DNA of 64,000 nt from Heterobasidion occidentale (Eukaryota > Basidiomycota > Agaricomycetes > Russulales > Bondarzewiaceae). The notes beneath the pieces are model-generated. The model saw nothing but the letters and a program-made list of their open reading frames with translations, was not told the origin of the DNA and ran no database searches. Location: contig JBCAQO010000002.1 in assembly GCA_039111635.1 (NCBI GenBank), forward strand, positions 1,426,001 through 1,490,000, given 5' to 3'. Both the position numbers and the translations under genes were made by a program. This document shows positions 46,501 through 56,571 of the stretch, piece after piece (the stretch's first letter is position 1; each line of letters opens with the position of its first letter).

Positions 46501-48572
46501 ACTGGTCCGCGGAGTGCCAACAGGCATTTGACCGATTAAAGAAAGCCTTCATCAGTCAACCTGTCCTATTATACCCTGACCCGATGCGACCCTACCGGCT
46601 CGTCACCGACACTTCCCTCGCTGCATACGGTGCAGTCCTCTTACAGGAAGGACCTGATAATGACTGGCACCCCGTGGCCTACCTCTCGGGATCATTTTCA
46701 CCGCCCGAACGGAACTATGACGTGCATGATCGTGAACTCCTTGCCATTATCAAGGCGCTGGAACACTAGAAACACTACCTCGAGGGCGCTAGACACCCCT
46801 TTGAGGTCTGGACAGACCACAAGAACCTGGAACATTTTCAGACCGCGTGCAACTTATCTAGGCGACAAGTACACTGGAGTCTGTTTTTGTCTCGATTTGA
46901 CTTCCAGCTCAGTTACAAAGCTGGAACTACTAATCACGCCAATGCTCTGTCCAGGCGTCCAGACCTTAGTGAGGGGGTGGAATCTGATAACAAGGCACAG
47001 ACTCTGCTCCCGTCCAAACTTTTCACTGAGTCCAGTGAAACCCTGGTAGAACCAAGTGAAAGCATATACGTCAAAGCAACGGAACTCGCATCCTCGGACA
47101 TCCTCTCCCTTATTCGACACTCGCGCTCAGAACACGATTTGCTAGTCGATGTCGCCCTCAAGAAACTGCTGGAAAAAGGGCCAAGGGCGATGAAGGGTGA
47201 CCTGGGAAAGTGGACACATGACGATGGCATCACAAGACGCGACGGCTACATATGTGTTCCAAAGGACGACCTCCTCCGACAAATGATCGTCAGGACGCAC
47301 CATGACACTAGGGCTACAGGACACCCAGGCCGAGCAAAGACCTTGGAATTGGTACAGCGCCATTATTGGTGGTCAAATATGACCAAATTCATACATCAAT
47401 ATGTGGATGGATGCGCAGTCTGTCAGTCCACCAAGAACCTGCCCCACAGGACCCATCCACCGATCCAACCGTTGGAAACCACAAACGTCCCTTGGCATTT
47501 TATCTCCACCGACTTTGTAACAGACCTCCCGGAAAGCAGAGGCTACGACTCGATAAACGTAGTGGTCGACCAGGGCCTATCAAAAGGGATAGTCATAACT
47601 CCACGCAAGAAGACAATCACGGCCGAAGAGACCACAACGCTCTTCCAGGACAATGTGTTCAAACGATATGGTTTACCAACCAAGGTGGTGTCTGACAGAG
47701 GTCACCAATTTGCGGCAAAGTTCACAAGAGAACTATGGAAAGGAATGGGAATCACACCTGCCCTCAGCACGGCTTATCATCCCCAAACAGACGGAGAAAC
47801 GGAACGGGTGAACCAGGAAATCGAGCAATTCCTACAAGTGTTCTGCAACTACCATCAAGATAACTGGGTAAACTTGATCCCTTTCGCAGAATTCTCCCAC
47901 AACACCCAAAGACACTCCACCACTGGGAAGTCGCTGTTTGAAGTCCTTTACGGGTTCAATCCACCATATTCGGTCGACTCAGCTCTGGAGACCAAGGCAC
48001 CCGCAGTAACTGAACGTTTGCAGCTAATCAAGGAAGTCCAAGAAGATGCGGCTGCCAGTCTACAAATAGCAGCGCAGCACGCCAAGGACCGGGATCTGCA
48101 CAGGAGGCTTCTGCAGTGGGAAGTAGGAACCCAAGTTTAGTTAGAAGGAACCCACATCCGGACGACTCATCCGAAATTCAAGCTGGCACCTAGGCGCTAT
48201 GGCCCCTTTTCAGTGACTGAAAGAATCGGTCCTTTGGCTTATCGGCTGAAGATACCTGAAACGTGGAAGATACACCCGGTTTTTCATGCCTCCGTACTCA
48301 CGGGATATCATGAGACAGAGGCCCATGGAAGGAACTTCCCCAGACCTGCCCCAGAAATCTTGAATGAAGAAGAGCACTACGAAGTGGAGGCCATTCTAGA
48401 CTCAAAACGCCAGGGACGAGGAACCAAATATCTTGTCAAATGGGTCGGATACTCCAAGGCCGATAACACCTGGGAACCCTTTGCCCTCCTCAAAGATACG
48501 GCCGACGAGGCACTTCGTGAATTTCACAAAAGTTACCCAGACAAGCCCCGACCGGCGGCAATTAGGCATTAG
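43570..48572 (+). pseudogene. pol in inverted block: protease, RT, RNase H, integrase, chromodomain (broken)
   Basis: Protease starts after the shared TGA 43570-43572 (GRSAGARAAINSACEG; Asp of the DSA site is Asn here). The sequence is split by a 1.17-kb insertion at 43714-44885, and continues as VCNVDDTINKAG and LGKDDMLLGTDWLKYHDP with stops (for example near 44932 and 45078). RT at 45591-46769 is the best preserved in the complex: FFINKKDGKLRPVQDYRHL, KLDVRWGYNNVRIKEGDESK and YMDDILIF. A TAG at 46767-46769 (Trp of EHWKHY) cuts RNase H. 46887-48140 holds the rest of RNase H plus the integrase HH-CC and D-D-E motifs, cut by TAG at 48138-48140 (Trp of VWLEG). 48213-48572 has the chromodomain KYLVKWVGYSKADNTWEPF. 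Confidence 0.9.
43714..44885. mobile_element. 1,172-bp insertion in the protease region
   Basis: Begins TGATACGC after ...CATCCGC and ends ...CTCATCA before CCACGTTTGC. The host sequence expected from the other copies is RPIR-VCNVDD with CCGC at the joint; CCGC (43710-43713) and CCAC (44886-44889) can be read as a 4-bp target duplication with one later change. TG...CA ends suggest a solo LTR or a small LTR-type element; it has no convincing coding frame and a TATA-like ttttatagtaa near 44243. Family unknown. Confidence 0.6.
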
Positions 48573-48631
48573 AAAGGTATAAAGGGGAAGACACCCCGCC
48601 CCTTTTGAGGCAAGAATCCTCCCACTAGTGC

Positions 48632-49843
48632 ATGTCTGACCACTCCTCCCTTGATTACTCCCCTGGACGTGCCATGCTCATTGATGAAGGAACTACCTCC
48701 TCCCCTTCAAAAAACCCCTCACCAGACATTGTTCTGGCCGTGGCCAACCCCAACACTGGACACCCTAGCCGAAGCAGCCGCCCAACGACTCCAGAAGGAA
48801 TTCCCGTGCCAATCTCCGCCCACCTCATCACGCCCGCCGTTGAAGATTGAACGGGTTTATGAGCCTCACCCGGGTCTAAGAGAGCTCATGACGAGCACGA
48901 TGAGGGACGCCAAGAAGAAGGAAGACCTGCTCCGTCAACGCCTCCGCGATCGACGACAACGTTGGCTCAAGGAGACACAAGGCAGGATACGAGAGGCGGA
49001 AGAGGACCAAGAAACTCTGCGGACCTGGCATCGCCTACAATTGCTGAAACAGGTATACAAGACCCAACAGCGACTAGTGCATCGGCTGCCAGGACCAGAA
49101 GATCCCCTGCCAGTGGTAGAAATCTGCACCCCGGAGAATTGGAAGGGCTAGGAGACACGCTGCTCCAGCGCACCACCATCTCGGCGTGCAACCAGGGAGC
49201 GAGGGTGACGACATACCCCAACGCCTCGCTGACGCGAGTGACCAGGTCAGGCTTCTGGCCTATGCAGATGATCATCGAGCCGCCTCCTGGTATGCCCGAG
49301 GAAATAATGGGGCTTATGCCTTACTCATTCACCCCGACAAGTTCTCCTCCTTCATCAATTTGGAGCTCCTACCCGCCCTCATCTCGAACACTGATGCGGT
49401 ACACTCCTCCCACGCCCATCCCATTCGGATTGACCCATTCCGCGTCCAACCATGGAACGACGAAGCCAGCAGAGTGATACTGGCTACAAGTAGCCGAGAC
49501 GCAACCATCCAGACAGAATACATCTGGACCACAGTACAGCGACAGGCAAGAAGAGATCAGGAGGTCCTTCCTCCCGCATCAACAGGACAATCCACCAGGC
49601 AGGACGCCAGAGGCAGCAATGAGGAACATCCTCCGAGGTACAGGAGGAATGAGAGGCGAGGGAGCCAGAGGACAAGGGGAAACCCCCAGCCCGGGCGAGA
49701 CAGTCCTAGAAGAACTCGACCAAGAGATTTGCCGACTCCACACCGTCCTCGAGATAGTCGACCTGAAGGAACGCATACTCACGTTAGTAGAAGAACTCCA
49801 ATCCGCCAGCGCCCAACTCAGCAAACTACTGCCTGGACTCGAG
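48632..49843 (+). pseudogene. ORF-X accessory region in inverted block (truncated)
   Basis: Very similar to the 24.7-26.0 kb copy. The MSDHSSLDYSPG frame stops at 48848-48850. The alternate frame is open at about 48687-49151 (LLRQRLRDRRQRWLKETQG). A deletion near 49187 removes the segment equivalent to IQMATALAWQRLANF. From 49186 the first frame reads through the position of the TGA found in the other two copies (here an Arg codon) for about 220 codons. The sequence ends in LSKLLPGLER at about 49843, where the strand of the element flips. The acidic tail and hairpin tail are missing. Confidence 0.7.
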
Positions 49844-50530
49844 CGGTTCCATATCTCATGCATGAGAGGGCGAGGGAAACTTTGTCCTCATCCGTCTTGT
49901 ATCGGTCCGATTCTGCTGTAAAAAGGAGGAGGCAGTTCATGATGAACTTCTGTGATTGCGTTCTATCTCCCTCGAAATTATTGGGGAGCTTAAGCTTGCC
50001 CCTTCCGGACGATCCGGTTGCGGGGGGAGCTGTAACATTTGTCGACATAGTGGTATCGTCTTCAATATTTCGGGTGTTGATTGGTGTTTGAATATCCGAG
50101 GATTCGGACTCGGATGTTCCTTCTTCTTCTTCCAATGTATCCGGGATTTCCGGTTCGGGGTTTCTGTACTGGGGTGGCTCTACCCAGTCTTCTACTAATT
50201 CGTCCCAAGCCCACTCAGCTTCTGTTTCGTCTTCTTTTGTGAAGAAATATTGTCCTTCTTGGTACGAACAGTTATCAAAGTTTGGGGGTGCTGGCCAATT
50301 GGTGCCGGAGTAATACCAGCGGTTTCCTCTTTGATAGATAGGACGATTGTTCTGTCGAAGTTGGTTATGGATTTGTCTAGTGCCTGGTGGAAATCCTAGG
50401 CCTAGGTCTTGCTCCGGGTGTGTGAAGTACTCTCTTCGGGGGGTCTATGCCACCGATGAGGGTTGTGAGAGAGAGTGTGGCAGCAAGCAGAGTGTGGTGC
50501 AAGGTAGGGGCAAAAGTGAGTCTATTCTAG
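49844..50530 (-). pseudogene. gag N-terminus and leader attached to LTR E
   Basis: Reads on the minus strand from the primer site beside LTR E: the open leader (YQRGNRWYYSGTNWPAPP, WAWDELVEDWVEPP) then MSTNVTAPPATGSSGRGK, NNFEGDRTQSQKF and DEDKVSLALSCMRYGTA, where it stops abruptly at the inversion junction (about 49843). With 42631-43465 it shows that one gag was split by the inversion, losing roughly 60 codons. The decamer AGAATAGACT of the self-priming site is again next to the LTR (50519-50528). Confidence 0.85.
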
Positions 50531-51119
50531 TGTTAAGAACTGTTTGTTCAGTAACCCAAGAGTAACAGGTTCTTCCCTAGGTCGCACAATGGACTGAGTG
50601 GTGGGCGAAGTCTCGACTGTATCAGGCGAAGATACAGGAGGGAATAATGATTGGCTCTAAGTTACACAGTGTGGGGACTGTGTAAAAACGAAGAGAATAG
50701 ACTGAAGATCCTCAGCCTATTCTATGGGCCTTATATACTGTATGGGGTATAGGGTAGGAGTCCGTGTGCCTCTCCGGGTTTCCATCCCAGGAGAGCTGTG
50801 GTCGCCGTCTCTCTCAGCCGGTGCCTACTCTTGTACTTCTCCAGTCGCACTGATCCATCATGGTGCGACGAGGTGCCTACCCATAAGCCCTAAGCCCATG
50901 GCATGTGAATGCCTCTCTTTATTACTGTGTGAACCTTGTGAGCCTCGTGTCCCTCCAATATAGCCTCTACCGATGTCTTGAAGAACCATCGGTCTAGTCA
51001 GCTCCTAAGGACATGCCAAATACCTTGATGTACGCTCCGTAGTGGAGCCGCCTAGCATGTGATGCTTGAACCATCGGATAGACCGGCCCCAAAGGGCCCC
51101 GATCGGTCAAGTCATAACA
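50531..51119 (-). repeat. LTR E (outer 5' LTR)
   Basis: 589 bp, TGTTAAGAAC...GTCATAACA; closest to LTR A and, like it, has only hairpin module 1. Followed by the target copy TGCGG (51120-51124). Confidence 0.92.
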
Positions 51120-51124
51120 TGCGG

Positions 51125-52273
51125 TGGGCAGTGCGTCGAGGATGCGGTGGAGGACATCATTGGGTGCGGTGTCGTGGGGCTGCAGAAGGGCATGTTTACC
51201 CATGACACTGATGACACATGTGCAGGCGTGGGCGGTCATCAAGGCGGTTGCACAGGCGAGGCAGGTCTTTCTTCTCATCTCTGTGCCTTGTGTCTTGTAT
51301 ACCAATGCCGTGATCCGCGCAGGTTCCGTACCACGATGTGCTGGTGAAATTTCCATTCAACAATAAGAAGGGTGCGCTTCGCAGCACGCCATGCTCTGCA
51401 CCTTCCCGTCTTCCTTCTATCGTCCCTCCCTCCCTTCCTTGGCACGCCTCTTGCTCGCTTGTGCCTACATGCTGCGCAGTGGCAATCTGCTCTTAGGCCG
51501 CGACGCGAATGCTGCTTTGACAATACACTGGCTGCCGCTTCCTTTAATCCTCGTACAGTCTCCATACCTGAGCATGCCGCATGCGCCGCTACTAGCTGTT
51601 GGAAATACCATGCTGCAAGAGACCTGTGCTTGCTGTTCCCTGCATGCACCTGTGTGCTCGTCCTGTGAACCCTGCACCCGTTGCAGACATTGCCATGGCC
51701 TCTGCGAACACATAATGCTCTAGTATGACCGCTCAGCGACTGCGCTTGCAGGATAGCAGTGAAGCTGATGTTTGTTAAAGCCAAGTTTTTCTCGACTGAA
51801 TGCTTGTTGTCCCCCTATACTAGTGTATTCATGTTGTACATATTCCTATTATTTGATTGTCCTGCATTGTATTGTCTGAACAAGCATTGTAATCTCAGTA
51901 TTTAATTGAATGAATGCAATGCCTCGTGAGCACTGTATGAGAATATATTCTCGCCAATCTCAAATGGGTATATATTCCTCTCAAGTCTTGTGAGAATCAC
52001 AAGGATTATAAAGATTGCAATTTTTTCTAGTCCCTCATATAATTATATATTACCCCCCTCCCAATTGGAGGTCTTGGGGGGCTGACAGGGTATATAAGGG
52101 TATACATAGCTATATATTGTTTCTGCAATTTTGCTGATGAGAGGAGAGGCAGTGGGAGTGACACAAAGCATGTGACAAAGGTGTTACGACACGGATTGGA
52201 CCCAGATCTAGAGGTATGCCAGGCATCTGAGGCAGCTGGGGAGCTGGGGCTCCGCTACATAAAGGGTTTGCTC
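51125..52273. other. Right part of the split host locus and COG4 upstream region
   Basis: 51125-51790 has long but overlapping minus-strand frames (Cys/His/Arg-rich) that continue across the reconstructed insertion site into 21.5-21.2 kb; no family is recognised. 51800-52080 is A+T-rich without frames. 52085-52120 has TATA-like runs (gtatataaggg, ctatatattg) that could serve COG4. Nothing else is supported. Confidence 0.4.
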
Positions 52274-55124
52274 ATGGATTCTGCGCTGCTCGCCGCTCAA
52301 GATCCCATCCTCGCATCACTTGCTCGCCTGCAGTCTCTCGTTCCTCATCTCGAAGAGCTATCCTCCGAAGCACATCTCTTCTCCCAAAAGGTCTCCGTGA
52401 CTGCGCGCACCGCCGCCCGCGTTGGCGGGCGCGTGCGCACCCTCGATGAGGAGATGCATCGCGTCCGAGAGGCGAGCGAGCGTGTAGGGCAAGTGATGGA
52501 CTTGAAGGCGTCACTACTCTCGATGCAGACGTCCATAGAATCTCAAGACTGGGAATCAGCCACGCGACATTGTGCGCGTGCTATGGCGCTCCCCGACGAG
52601 GTTATCTCTGGCGCTTTCGCTGAAATTGCCGTTGTCAGTCCCTTCATCATATTCTATCACTCTACTGCACCATTCAATCTAATATTCTGACCAGCCAACA
52701 TCCGAGAGTCACCTTCCTCCTACTCAAACTTTGCAAGCCGCCCGAGAACACCTTCTAAATGTCTTTACCAGCCAATTTGATGCTGCAACCAAGTCCCGCG
52801 ACGCTGTTGCAACGACCCGGTTCTTCAAGCTATTCCCTTCCATAGGCTGGGAAGCAGAGGGCCTCGAGGCGTATGCCTCGTTTGTTGTCGACCTTGTGAA
52901 GGTGCGCCCTCCCGCATCTGCCAAAAGTTCGTCCTCACGGCCCTTCCCCTCTTGGATCTGCATATTCACCATGCGGGGTCGGATCGCCATTAGCATCATC
53001 TCCGTTATTCTACATCACATCTCTCACCGCTCTATTTGAGAGTATCGCTATGATCATTGACCAGCACCAGCCTGTTGTCGAAAAATATTATGGGCCAGGC
53101 AGAATGGCAAGTGTGATCGTGCGGCTGCTTCAAGAATGTGACCGCGTTTCCAAATCTTTGATTGAAGGCTGGGAGGAAGAACGCTCAATGAAACGCAAGG
53201 TATCTACATTCATTCACCCCCCGCATATCCTTGCATATGCCTATTGACATCAAAATGTGATGGTAGCTTTCGAATACATCTAATACCTCATTCTTTTCCC
53301 TAACGACATCTACGCCTACTATGCGACGACCGCCCACGCAACTTCCAGGCATTGACGAAGAGGTTGATCCGCGCGAGATTGATAAAGTCATCACGGAGGC
53401 AGCAGGAATGGCCAGCCGATGGAGCCTGTTTCGTCGTTTTTTATACGACCGTATGAAGGTATTCTCGGAATCTTTGTATGTGTCTATTTCCTGTATCTTG
53501 ATTATATATTTAACAGACAACTGAGCCTTCTGAAGACGGGTTGACATCCAATTTAGCAGCATCACATCTGACTCACATCGAGAAATCACGAGGCTTATCT
53601 GAGCGACCGCCATCCCCTGCGTCCCGGAATCTCACGGCCGTAGACTTGAGCGCTTGTAACAAGCTCTTCAGCGACCTCCTGAATACCTACTACAGCCCCC
53701 TTGAGACTTGGTACGCCCGTAGCGCTATTGACAAGGTGAAGTTTCATCCATGATTCCTACCTTCTCGACTTCTCCTACCTACCGCCTTCAAACTAACCAA
53801 AGATACTGATTATCCACCCGTAGGCGCACCGTCTTTCGACCTCGGAGGCACTCTCCAGCCCCGTGACCAGCACCAGGCCCGACGACGCATTCTACATCAT
53901 CAAGGTCATCCTTGCGCGCCTCCTCTCGACAGGTGCAGCTCCTGTTGTGGAACGCACGGCTGCGGCGCTGCGTGATGTCGTCGAACGCGATTATGCCGGT
54001 GTGCTGCGGCACAAGATGGACGAGGTGTATCGCTCGGCGGGCGCGGTGCGCGGGGATAAGGCCGAACGTGAGAGTCGTGTCGCATTTATCGTGCGTGTTC
54101 CTGCTTCTTTGCTATGTATACACTGGCTGCAAGCAGATATGCTAAGCGCGGGTGTTCTTTTTTATTTTTAGACGCTGTTGAATGATCTAGACATATCTGC
54201 CTCACACATGGAGCGGCTTGTGAGGGACCTTCTTGCATCACCAACCATCACACAGAATTTTCTGTCATCCGAGGTTGATCTCGCGACGAATAGTATATCG
54301 TCGTTGACAACGCTTGTGCCCAAATTTCGATCAATCCTCCGGGTACGTTCACCCATATCCTCTAGTCGTCACTGTTTTTCCTCAGAATGGCATCTGCCAA
54401 TGATGCAGGCCGGCGTTGAACAGCTATTCAACCAGCTCCTGCGCCCGAAGCTGCGCATGCTCCTCGCAGACGTGTACAAAGATGTTTCGTATGTGCTTGA
54501 CGAGGATGCGTACGCTGCGGCCGAGTATCAGGATGTCATTCGCAAGCGATTCATCAAAGCTTGGGAGGGCCTTGTAGACGGATATAAAGTGTGTTCGACG
54601 TGACTTCAGTTCGCGTGTTGGCGGTACAGCTCAAAACCTCGGCCTGCAGGATACATTCACGGAGAGCAACTACCGCCTCTTCTTCGGTCTCGCGCTTGAC
54701 GTACTAATTCGGCCATGGGAGAAACTTGTTATGGGACTCCGGTACAGTGAGGTGCGCCTCCTTTCCTTGATGCAGACACAGATCTTTCATTCTAAACTGA
54801 ACTGCACGTGCGATCTAGCTTGGTGCGATCCGGTTCGACCACGACTTGCGCTCTATCACTACACATCTGTCCTCCCAGACCGCTTTTGGAGACGTGCGCG
54901 AGAAATTTGTGCGGCTACAGCATATTTCTACCCTACTCAACCTCGACCAGGTTCGTTCCATCTCTCTTTGTCTCCTCTTCTTTCTGTCTTTTCAGTTACG
55001 TATGCCACCGACTCATGTATGCACATTGTAGGAAGAAGACGTAGACGATTTTTACAGCAGCTCAGGGATACAATGGAAGTTGAGCTCGCAAGAGGCGCGC
55101 GCGATTGCGGGGTTGAGGGTATGA
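52274..55124 (+). CDS. COG4: Conserved oligomeric Golgi complex subunit 4 (COG4)
   Basis: Peripheral Golgi tethering subunit for retrograde intra-Golgi vesicles. ATG 52274 starts MDSALLAAQDPILASLARLQ. The exons then read VTARTAARVGGRVRTLDEEM, LKASLLSMQTSIESQDWESA, PTSESHLPPTQTLQAARE, TRFFKLFPSIGWEAEGL, YITSLTALFESIAMIIDQHQ, VVEKYYGPGRM, LYDRMK, ACNKLFSDLLNTYYSPLETW, DDAFYIIKVILARLL and FGLALDVLIRPWEKLVMGLRYSE, ending KLSSQEARAIAGLRV with TGA 55122-55124. These blocks match fungal COG4 well. Introns are about 50-70 nt, GT-AG. The expected first 30-50 residues (helix with paired Ser/Leu) are not visible immediately upstream; the frame is open to 52172 without an ATG. So the start is uncertain and the 5' exon may be further upstream or lost. 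Confidence 0.88.
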
Positions 55125-55351
55125 CAGTACAGAAAACATGGCCAGGAGTATGTGGAGTAATTCACTACATCGTTCATATTCTCGTATACCTTGTAAACAT
55201 CCAACAAATCGTAAGGCAGACAGCAGCACAGAGGATAACAGAGACAGAAGGCAAATTATAGTACTACAAGTGTAAAGTGTTCAGAGACAAACAAGGCCCC
55301 AGATGTGAACGAGGAAAGTGAGTGCAGGATGTTGTGGGTATCGGTGAATAT

Positions 55352-56382
55352 CTATATATCCTTCTCATCCTCGGCGGAGAGCATCAAGTCGAGCTTGTAA
55401 TGAGTCTTCATCCGATAAGCCGCCTGCACCGTTACTTCCCCCGGAAGAGTCATTGCCTGACTTGGGCCTGCCAGAAGCCGCGGTGCCTCCGTCCCCGAGC
55501 GCGACAATTTGACGGCTTTCCGCGAGGGGCGCAGAGGTAGCGATGTCAGTGGGCGTATCAGTAAGCTATAAAGGGTCGTTAGGATAGCAGCACTGTGACA
55601 TTTTATGAAGGGGAGCGAGAAGAAACGATGCACACCTGCTGCGAGAGGCCAACGCCGATCTCGTCCAAGACCTCTTTAAGGATCTTGTCTCCCTCCTCTT
55701 CCTCGTCTTCGAGGTCATCATCCATGACATCGTCCACAGCGTCATTCATCATCTCGTCCTTCATGTCCATCGTCGCACTCTCGCGCTCGAATTCGTTCAT
55801 GATGCGCTGGATCGCAGGCAAGTTCAGCCCGCGGTTCATGCCCTTCATCGCCTGTGCATGTACGGCCGGCAAATATCAAGCAAGAGGAGTGTGAGCTATA
55901 CACACGGGGAAGAGGATGGGGGGACGCACACGAGTGGCACCGCGCATCGCGTCGGCCATCTGCTGGTTACTCCTGAGCGTCTGTATCCGCAATCCAACAG
56001 CCTGAAGCTGTGTCCGCATTTGATAGAACTTCTGCACGTATCGTCTCGTCCGGACAAGATCTTTCGCCATGATTTTACACGCGTTCTGTGGAGGGTATCG
56101 CGTGTTCACAAGTACGGATGGCTGCGCCACCAGCGAGTGTGAGCTCACCATCTGGCCCGCCTTAGCGCTCTTCTTAATGTCCATGATGAGTTTCTTCTCA
56201 CTCTGCTCGAGCTTGGTGCGTTCGCGGTCGAGTTCGCGCTGAGCCTTCGCGAGGGCGCGCTGGTGCTGCCGCAACCGCTCAGCAGGGGTGACGGTGCGCC
56301 CGAACAGTGTTTCCTGCTTGCAAAATTTGATCAGTGATCGCAGCTTCTGCCATGAAGAGGGAGCACGGACAATGATATTCAT
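55352..56382 (-). CDS. VPS2: ESCRT-III subunit Vps2 (CHMP2-like)
   Basis: ESCRT-III filament protein for multivesicular body formation, recruiting Vps4. The first exon is only 12 nt (ATG 56382, MNII), spliced with GT-AG to ETLFGRTVTPAERLRQHQRA (exon 2 from 56313). Then KAQRELDRERTKLEQSEKKL, IKKSAKAGQM, an exon with KDLVRTRRYVQKFYQMRTQL and QTLRSNQQMADAMRGATR, an exon with MNRGLNLPAIQRIMNEFERE and the acidic DDVMDDDLEDEEEEGDKILK, and the C-terminal exon(s) with the Pro/Ser/Lys linker and a MIM-like end, LMLSAEDEKDI, TAG at 55352-55354. Length and domain order are normal. Convergent with COG4 (227 bp) and divergent from RAD17 (189 bp). Confidence 0.93.
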
Positions 56383-56571
56383 GTGCCTGTGTACGGAGTG
56401 ACCTTTGACGAAGGCGCACGTATCCCTACTCGTTTCAGCAGGACCCCGGCATGACCTGCTCCCTAAACGAGACCAGGAAACCCTGGAGCCTACGGGGCCA
56501 GAAATAATGGCAGGTTTCGAGACTAGCCCATACCCGTTCATGTTCGTCATTGCTCTGTCGTCGATTTCGCG
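56383..56571. promoter_or_regulatory. Divergent promoter, VPS2 / RAD17
   Basis: 189 bp between the two ATGs. Too short for separate promoters, so a shared bidirectional promoter is likely. No specific motif is claimed. Confidence 0.4.

Larger units (their letters stand above)
21502..51119 (-). mobile_element. Nested chromovirus (Ty3) retrotransposon complex, TGCGG target duplication
   Basis: Five LTRs of one family (A-E) lie at 21502, 26649, 36690, 42016 and 50531. The outermost, A and E, are the most alike in the outer set (about nine differences by eye over 588 bp). They are flanked by the same pentanucleotide TGCGG (21497-21501 and 51120-51124), which marks a single integration. Inside lie a complete minus-strand element B-C with its own GACTT duplication, the outer element's remaining parts (22090-26648 and 37279-42015), and a second outer internal region (42631-49843) in inverted orientation between D and E. 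Chromodomain integrases identify a chromovirus. Confidence 0.9.

Noticed and set aside
51275..51784. 169-codon minus-strand frame beside LTR E as a gene
   Set aside because: Several frames are open at once and no motif or homology is recognised; kept only as part of a split locus of unknown nature.
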